Shown: positions 1 to 7,500 of the stretch, piece after piece
Layout of the letters: every line of letters starts with the position of its first letter
How positions within the stretch are numbered: the first letter of the stretch is position 1
Source of the DNA: Chromera velia
Lineage: Eukaryota; Sar; Chromeraceae
Reading direction: 5' to 3'
Assembly: GCA_018398765.1 (NCBI GenBank)
Contig: JAHBMJ010004380.1
Coordinates: 1-20,000 of the forward strand
Length of the DNA stretch: 20,000 bases
The notes under the pieces: model-generated
What the model was told of the DNA's origin: nothing
The model's database searches: none
What the model saw: only the letters and a program-made list of their open reading frames with translations
Made by a program: the position numbers and the translations under genes

Positions 1-21
1 GTGTGTGTGTGTGTGTGTGGT

Positions 22-60
<39 letters not shown>

Positions 61-79
61 GTGTGGTTGTGTGTGTGGT

Positions 80-116
<37 letters not shown>

Positions 117-165
117 ATGTATGTGTGTATGTATGTATGTGTGTGTGTATGTATGCGTGTGTCTT
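1..165. repeat. GT-type dinucleotide and GTAT microsatellite
   Basis: Nearly uninterrupted GT dinucleotides with GGTT and GTAT interruptions run from the left edge to about 165. The short ORFs rich in Cys, Val and Met read from it are repeat artefacts. It lies in the intron downstream of exon 1 of the chitobiase-like gene. Confidence 0.95.
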
Positions 166-518
166 CTGAAAGTCTGGCTTCCCGATGATTCTTGGTTTTT
201 TTACTGCAACTGTCCTGCTGATAATCTTGATGACCCTTCCTGTTCTGACAAGACGACCCCCCACCACCACTGTGTGTAGACGAATCAAAGGAAGAGGCCA
301 AGGAGGCAGTCAGAGGTCTCCATTTTCTATGCTCAGCTGCCCCTCCCGAGTCGCTTTCTCTCCTTTCCTCCCCTTCTTTCACAATGCCCATTCTGTTTTC
401 TCAAGTGCCCCCCTTTAAACGTGTGCACATGTGAAAGATACCCGATTCTGAGAGACGCCGTGAAAGAAATGAGGAGGGCAATCAATCTGTTTGTCGAGCA
501 GCCTTCTCGTCAACTCAC
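1..518 (-). other. Intron 1 (partial) of the chitobiase-like gene
   Basis: The minus strand reads CAG then GTGAGT at 519/518, a strong splice donor directly after Gly-Arg-Gln. In human chitobiase the matching region continues with Val-Pro-Tyr. I found no convincing next exon between 1 and 518, so the rest of the gene probably lies left of the window. A possible acceptor near 281 (ending TACACACAG) is followed by a stretch I could not match to the family. Confidence 0.7.
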
Positions 519-1601
519 CTGACGACCCCAGAGATCCGAACACCTCACCCCTCGGAAGGGCGCAAAGCCCATCCAGCAAATATCTGAGTCGAGTGCCGAC
601 TCTGTCAATCCTGCTGTCCTTACAGTCTGACCAGACACCGCAACACCTGCAGACGCGGTTTGGGAGTCCGCATCACTCCCCAATTGAGAATCTCCACCTC
701 CTCCCTTTCCCTCCTCTGCTTCCATATCCTGATGCCCACTCTGCAACCCCCTCCCCGAATCTCCTTCCCCCTTCTCTTGTCCCAATGAAACAGGTGCAGA
801 CGCCTCGGTGCAACCGTAAATGTACCCATACCAAGGCACACCAAGGACCAGCTTGGAGGCCTCCACCCCGATGGACAGGAAGGATCGGAGACCCCACTCT
901 GCAAATGCGATTGGACTGTTGGCGTCTCCTATACACCGGCCGAACACCTGGGACTGAATGTCGTAAGCCATCACATAGAGCAAATCGGAGGCTTCCGCGA
1001 GGCCCAAATAATCAAAATAACGACCGTCTATGCCATGAGGGCTCCATGCTGCTGCAACAGAAATCTGTCTATTCGGACTCCTCCTCTTCATCTCTTCCGA
1101 GGCCAACCTGACAATCTCAGTATAGTTAGTCGAAAGCTCACTCTGCCACCCGACCGGGTCCTCAAAATCAAACGCCGCACCGTCAAAGTGCCACTCTTCA
1201 ATTCGGGACGCAAGGTCCCGCGCATATTCCATCTTCCCCTCTGTGGAGGCCTCAAAAGGAAGCTCATGATTCGGAATCCAGTACACCAACCGGACCCCCT
1301 TCCTGTGGGCCTCACAGACCAAATCCGAATCTTCTGGGTCTGCCCCCGCGATGGTCGTCACCCTGTCCAGGTCATAGTCCCTCCACCTGGCACTGCCCCA
1401 ACCGAAGAGCTCCCTCCTGTATACAGCTGTGACGGGCTCGCATAGAGACGCATTGTCACAGGGACACGCTGACGATGCTAAAGGACTTCCCTCGCAAGGC
1501 ACCTCCTTGAACAGAAAAAGGAAGAGACACAGAGCGCACAGAAAAGGAACAAGTGCCGTGACACTGCGGAAGGGTAGACTGCAGACGTGATACTGCACCA
1601 T
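519..1601 (-). CDS. CTBS: Di-N-acetylchitobiase-like GH18 glycosidase, exon 1 (3' part missing)
   Basis: Secreted or lysosomal glycoside hydrolase family 18 enzyme, expected to split chitobiose cores or small chitin oligomers. The ATG at 1601 is the first in frame after an upstream TGA; 361 codons precede the donor. Residues about 15-31 form a signal-peptide core. A CPCDNASLC segment near 46 matches the start of mature animal chitobiase. The catalytic motif DGAAFDFE is at 140-147 (D140, D145, E147 as proton donor). VMAYDIQSQ (about 210-218) and VPWYGYIYGC (255-264) are family blocks, and APFRGVRCSD lies near the end. Residues about 265-339 are a Gly/Glu/Ser-rich insert that animal enzymes lack. 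Human CTBS has roughly 100 further residues after this point, so the C-terminal part of the barrel is off the left edge. Family call comes from recalled human CTBS; I am confident of it. Confidence 0.9.
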
Positions 1602-2097
1602 CGCGATCACGCCATCCACTCAATGCAACGACACAATTGTACGCACAGAATAAAGGTGTCGATCTGAATGTCTGCGGCGAGAGAGTGAAAGGATCTGTGC
1701 CGTCTCCTCTATCGATGCAATTAACCGTCTACCCCGTCTCCTACTGACGTCGTTCTTCACTAGCTGTCAGTTCACACAGCAGCATGCTGCACAAAGCTGA
1801 AGCCGTTCCTAAACACACAAGCCGGCAATGGCAGAGTGTACATATGTTTCGGAATCATCGAGAGGCGAATTCGAAGTTTAATTTCGTCAATTCTTTGTGA
1901 GATCGACATGAGATCGACAGTGTCTACTATACTTAACCCAGCGAGCCTTTTTTTTTTAGCCACACGCGCCTGCATGCGTTTTTTTAGACACACGCGCGAA
2001 CCCTCACGGTCAAAAAAGGGGGTCGCGCGGGGGCCCCGGAAAGCCACCGCCAAAAATGGTCCCGCAAGCGAAAAATTAACGGGTGACTCCCCCGCGG

Positions 2098-2159
2098 GGT
2101 GAGTGCCTTGCGCGCGCCGCGCCATATGACTCGCGCCCGCGAAAAAGGTGAGTGCCTTG
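2098..2159 (+). repeat. Direct repeat GGTGAGTGCCTTG (two copies)
   Basis: Identical 13-bp copies at 2098-2110 and 2147-2159, separated by a CG-rich spacer. They lie next to the TTTGACAGGCCAGG motif family and may belong to the same degenerate element. Confidence 0.7.
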
Positions 2160-2185
2160 GAATTGAAATTATCCGGCTGGGGACA

Positions 2186-2477
2186 TTTGACGGGCCATGA
2201 ATGTTTGACAGGCCAGGGATTTTTGGCGAGCCTGCCAGCCGAGCTCGCTAACCAGCCTGCGCCAGGCTATTTTGACAGGCCATGTTAGGCCATGTACAAT
2301 ACAAGGTACACGCTATTTTAACGGGACTAACGGCCGGTATGCTGGGATGTGCTATTGTATTATATTGTGCTATTATATATACTATAGATCTACGAACCCT
2401 CAAGAAATTTTTTGACAGGCCAGGGATATTTCACGGGCCTGGTGATCTTCACTGGCTCACTTTTTTGACAGGCCAGG
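2186..2477 (+). repeat. Dispersed TTTGACAGGCCAGG motif family
   Basis: Related copies occur at 2186-2199 (TTTGACGGGCCATG), 2204-2217 (TTTGACAGGCCAGG), 2271-2284 (TTTGACAGGCCATG), 2411-2424 and 2464-2477 (both TTTGACAGGCCAGG), plus shorter echoes such as TTAGGCCATG at 2285 and CACGGGCCTGG near 2432. Spacing is irregular. This looks like the decayed inside of a repetitive or mobile element; no ORF accompanies it. Confidence 0.7.
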
Positions 2478-4386
2478 CTAGTCTCATATATATCTGTCTC
2501 ATGCATGATCAGTGGCTAGCTCTGAAATACATGCATGGCTATATATAGCTCTGAAAAATCAAAATCTCTGAAGAAGTGATGATCGATTGAGGGTTTTATT
2601 ATGCATGCATGCCAAAGAATGAAGTCAGCACCCGTTTAGAAGCCGTGAAGAGCTAGCATGTATCTCCTGGTACCTCTGGCCATGTCCGCTTCGCCCCCCC
2701 CCTAGATTTCTCCCGGCCCCCCCTCCTTGCCGTACGTCGGCTTTGCTCAACTTATTTATGTAGAAACTGATAATACCGTCTTGTTATCTCTGCGCAACAG
2801 TTTTGATAAACTTTTGTTACCTTTTGTTCATAATCTTTTTATTGAGTTCATATTGTTTGAAGATAGTGCCTGGTGTCCTCCCTAAAAATGGTACCCACCC
2901 TTGAATGTGATTATATAAATGAATGCTACGTAGAGAACGAATAAATCAAAATAATGAAACTTATAGTCATATAATTATTTATAAACAAATATTTTTTTTA
3001 ATTTAACTTGAAAGCCTTAGTGAAAGCCTTGTCTCTTCATTTGGCTGTTGAGTAGCTACAAGTTATATGTAATCCAGGAACTTAGCCAGTTTTAGAAGAG
3101 AACCCTTTATTTGACTAGTTTATTTGATGGTCTAGGCCTCTAAGTTCATACAAGCTTCAGAAATAGAGGCGCTCTGCATGTCCTTCTCCCCTCAAAACCG
3201 TTTGCTTTATGCCTCAGGCTTGATCACACAAAAATCATTGTGAAGATGAGATCTACCCAGATGAAATTGGGGCGACCGAAGGGAAGAGAAGAAAGCTGAG
3301 TCCCTCAGTGAAAGTGTCATTCAACGATTTGCCCTGCTCCCTCTCTTGTAACCTCTGTCGGACGATTAATTAATTTAAATTCGCTTCCATCCCACGTCGC
3401 GCGAAAAGTTGAAGATGGGACAGAATGGAAGCTCGGAAACTGTCTGCTAGGTTTCAGGACCATGCACCTGTAAGATGAAGTCTTGCGGAAGATCCCTGGA
3501 ATTCAGACAGAAGCGCTGCATACGAAGGATAAACGAAAGAAGTGACCCATCCGGCCGTCGAGCTTGATCCGGTCTTCACCACCCCGTCTTCCTTCACGGC
3601 TCTCGGCCGGGAGGCTGTCCACCTTGTACACCCGTAAAGCAACCTCTGGTGCCAGTTACATACACATCTATTTTGCAAATAGCGCTGGATCGTGAGTCGC
3701 GAATAAGCTGCCATTGTCCTGAGGGGCCCATTGCAAACCTGCAGAATGTCGATGCATGTTTCTTTTTCTGTACCGACTCCGCGCACCCCGGGTCACTCGC
3801 AGTCGCCTCAACAGGAACAGTTCAGGAGCCTTCGCGTTCGTAAGAGCGATTTCAAGTGCAAGTGAATGCCGCGCAGCGGTGCACAAAGTGCTCAGGCCTG
3901 CACAAAAAAGCGCAGATCGAGAGGAAGATGTGTTTGCACATGCATATAACGTAACGGGTCGGAGAGGAGAGACAAAGAGGGTATGCGTAGCGTAAAAGTT
4001 TTGCAGGGAAGAGTAAACATGAGGACACGCATTCGCAGAGGTCTCTCAATCTGCTGTGTGCATTGATGTATGCATGCTACAGAAGACAGTATCAGAATGT
4101 TTGCACTTTTGTTTGTATTCCGTTTGTTTCGCCCCAGTCCTCTATTTGGCACATAGAGATCAGAAAAAACGAAGAAAACGAAGCGACGCCAAAAGGTAGA
4201 CCGCGAAAGAAAAGCAGAAAGACAGAAAGGAAAGAAAAAAAGGCAGAAATGAAAAGTTACAAGGACAGCCACGAACAAAAAAAAGGAACAAAACCAATTG
4301 AAGGGAGACACATCGACCACTTTGGATGCTTGACTGCACGCTGGCTGTTAGAAACCGAAGAACGTACGGACACACGTACCTGTGCA

Positions 4387-4502
4387 CTATGTACAAGAAG
4401 TATCAGCGCCAGAGGCGTCATCTCCTGCGGGGTTCGTCGTCGCTCCCGGGCAGGGAGTACATACGTTGCTGCTCACATACTCGTCTACTCCGCAAATTGT
4501 CG
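4387..4502 (-). CDS. EGF gene exon 12: four-cysteine module 7 and stop
   Basis: Acceptor CTCCTGCAG. Encodes CGVDEYVSSNVCTPCPGA and AGDDASGADTSCT, then TAG at 4389-4387. A strong donor-like G|GTACGT follows 7 bases after the stop, in the place where sister exons have their donors. Either this is the true 3' end or a nonsense change has shortened the protein. Confidence 0.75.
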
Positions 4503-7500
4503 CTGCAGGAGGGAAACACAGAGAAACATGAACATGTTTCTGTTTCTGCGTCGTGATTGATGCATCCGTGCTTCCCACATCCATGCAGCAGTGAATTTGA
4601 TGGCGAGGGCAGACTTGTACCATGCAATACAATCTCGCTCATCTAGCTTATCGTGTGTTTCTTTCTGCCCCCCCCTCTCTGCTAGCCCGACTTCTCTGCC
4701 CCTATAAACACCCGTACGCAGGTGCGTCTCCGTTCGGCAATTCCCCACTCCTGTTGAGGTGACACGCTCTCCCTAGCTTCACTCGATGACTAACTGACTC
4801 ACTGACTGACTAACCAACTGACGGTCGCACGTCGTGTCGATTCCTGAAGCGTCGTCGCCTGCGGCATTGGTCGTGCCCGCGGGACAGGCCGTGCAGACGT
4901 TCAAGCTCACATACTCATTCGCCGCGCACAATGTTGCTGCAATCAACCCGACAGACAATTTGCATCCAAGTCACAGGGTTTCTTTTCAAGCATGTACGGA
5001 AGGAGAAGAAGACCTCCTCGCAACGATCTTTACGTCTGCAAGCCGACGAAAAGGAGCATGCGGCTACGCTGACCGTCGCACGTTGTGTCAGCGCCTGACG
5101 CATCGTCGCCTGCCGCATTTGTCGTCCCAGCCGCACACGCCGTACAGACATTCGACGAGACATACTCGTTCACGGCACATAACGTCGCTGCAGAGTCGAG
5201 AAGACGCATACACACACACAAGTCGTTTCACAGCACTCAAGCTGACATAGACGACGAAAGCAGAGAGAGAGACATTCCACCACAGCATACAATGATGAAC
5301 AAAGCAGTGAAAAGACACGTCTATGCCAACCTGCCAAGTTCCACATGCAAAGCACACAATGAATGTGAGTCATTCTTTGCCCCCAGCGACTAGCGCTGGA
5401 TGAAGGTGTGCATCAAGACTGCATGCAACTTCTCAGATGCATCCACGCACCTGTGCAGCTAGTGTCAGCGCCTGACGCATCGTCGCCTGCCGCATTTGTC
5501 GTCCCAGCCGCACACGCCGTACAGACATTCGACGACACATACTCGTTCACGGCGCATAGCGTCGCTGCAGAGTCGAGAAGACACGCTTGAGGATGTGGGA
5601 CTTTGCGCGAAGGCCCCCTTAGGAAATTCCCATATTTTGGGGGGGGAGCAGGAGCAGTCAGGCGGAATTACATGGAAAGGTCAAAGCAAAGCCACAAAGA
5701 AGGAGGGACGCAAGAAACGAAAGAGAACGCGGAAACACAGAAAGAAACAAAACAAAGAGAGAGAGAAGGGAAAGATAGAAGGGAAAGAGAAGGACAGCGA
5801 GCAACGACGAAAGGATGCAAGGAAAGAAATAAAAAAAGAAAGGAAGAGTATAAAGTAAATGCGCCTCTCCCGTGCTCATAGAGCGTCTTGTTAAAGTCAC
5901 TGACCGTCACAAGTCGTGTCGGCTCCTGTCGGGTCATCACCTGCCGCGTTGGTTGTCCCGGCAGGACAGGCCACACAGGCGTTCGAGCTGACGTACTCAT
6001 TGGCCGGACATGTTCCTGCCGCTGCAGAGACGCGCATGAATGCATGTATGGTGTCTCTCTCGTGTACAGACAAATAGTCGGACTCACATCACGTCGTTTT
6101 TCGCTGTACTTCTCCGAAGAAAGGAGATAAAAGAGAAGCAAAATTCCAGAGAAACTATGTATCCCATGGGTTCCAAACACGGTGCTTACTGACCATCGCA
6201 CGTCGTATCAGCTCCTGATGCATCGTCACCAGCCACGTTGGTCTGTCCTCCAGTACACGCCACACAGGCATTCCCGCTGACGTATTCGTCTACCGCGCAG
6301 AGAGTTGCTGCAAAGAGTGAACAGCAGAACTCACGGAATGAAGTCTTTGTTTGCATTCGGAGAGAGAAGAAAAACGTAAAGCTCCGCGATAGAGTAAGTG
6401 CCGACCATCGTCGGGCAGATCGAACCAGAAGATGCCCTGCCTCGAAATGAGCGCTGCGGTAGACCCTTAATACTGATGAGAAAACTTCAAGGTAAAACGT
6501 AAACAGTTCGCCTGATCTAGTGTCCGTCCCTCCGACAGGCATCTTCTTGCCGAAACAAAACAGAAAGAGACAGAGAGAGAGAGACGTCGGTTCTAAGTGA
6601 CGTGTCGTTCTCTCTTTAGGATTCCTCGAGGACCTTCTGTATTTTCTTTCTGGACTTGCTGCTGGCTGGCAAATTATGAACGGCTGGATTCAAATTGCCG
6701 GTAAAGCTTTTTCCGACTGGTCACACCTATCTGTGAATCACTGGGTAGAGTCGACACGAACAACGAAGCATCAACTTTGTTCTCCTTGACGTACATAATA
6801 ATGCAAATACGTAAATATGCACGATTACCGACCGTCACAGGTCGTATCGGCTCCTGCCGGGTCATCACCTGCTGCGTTGGTTGTCCCGGCAGGACACGCC
6901 ACACAGGCGTTCGAGCTGACGTACTCATTGGCTGCACATGCTCCCACTGCAAAGACAGAGAAGACGAGCATTACTCCTGGACTTATCGAAGGGTGTCGCC
7001 TGACCAGCAACTGGTACGTATACCCTTCCGGCGTGTGTGGGCAACCCCGTCCCGTTGGAGCTTTTGTTGCATGGTCGCTGAAATCTTACCTGTCTGTGGT
7101 TTGATGATTTTCTCATTTCTGTGCACCTTGACTTACTCCTTGCAGCTCATTTGCTCCCGTCTCCACTAAATCACAAGACACTGATAGACTCAACAGACGC
7201 AATCAACTGCTGCCTGTCCACCTTGCAAGCCAACAGACCGACACGCTGCCTGCCTGAAGCTAGGGGGGACTGCCCCCTTTTCTTTCTGTTTCCTGTGCGG
7301 GGTCTAAACAGAAAGTACGAACAAGAAAGAGACAGCGTGGGGAGACCGACCGGCGCACCTGTGCAGACCGTCCCGTTTCCACTGAATCCACTGTTACACG
7401 CACACGTGAAGGAGGCCGTCACGTTGGTGCACGTCGCGTCGGAGTGGCAGTCGTGGACGTTCGTGCCGCACTCGTCAATGTCTGCTCTTGTAGGCAATCA

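Larger units (their letters stand above)
1602..4386. other. Intergenic stretch without a supportable gene
   Basis: Between the 5' end of the chitobiase-like gene and the 3' end of the EGF gene. It holds a GC-rich patch (about 1985-2145), a family of short TTTGACAGGCCAGG motifs (2186-2477), poly-C runs (2690-2725), an AT-rich segment (2750-3130), and a purine-rich plus-strand tract (about 4155-4290). The small ORFs here show no domain, cysteine pattern or consistent splice signals. A possible short terminal exon on the minus strand (3738 to 3668, acceptor CTGCAG, 22 codons then TAG) would fit phase 1 but has no other support. Confidence 0.6.
5074..5590. repeat. Duplicated exon pair (exons 9 and 10)
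   Basis: The segment 5085-5210 matches 5461-5586 at an offset of 376 bp. Over the first 100 bases I see three differences. Identity continues about 20 bases into the upstream intron (GTCGCTGCAGAGTCGAGAAG in both), so the copy unit was larger than the exon. Confidence 0.85.

Noticed and set aside
491-1111. 206-codon plus-strand ORF
   Set aside because: It is the antisense shadow of the chitobiase-like exon, which carries clear family motifs.
1602-1619. Chitobiase start at the GTG at 1619
   Set aside because: The first in-frame ATG after the upstream TGA is at 1601 and it directly precedes the signal peptide.
3892-4320. 142-codon minus-strand ORF rich in Phe and Ser
   Set aside because: It is the translation of the pyrimidine-rich strand of a purine tract, with no domain or exon signals.
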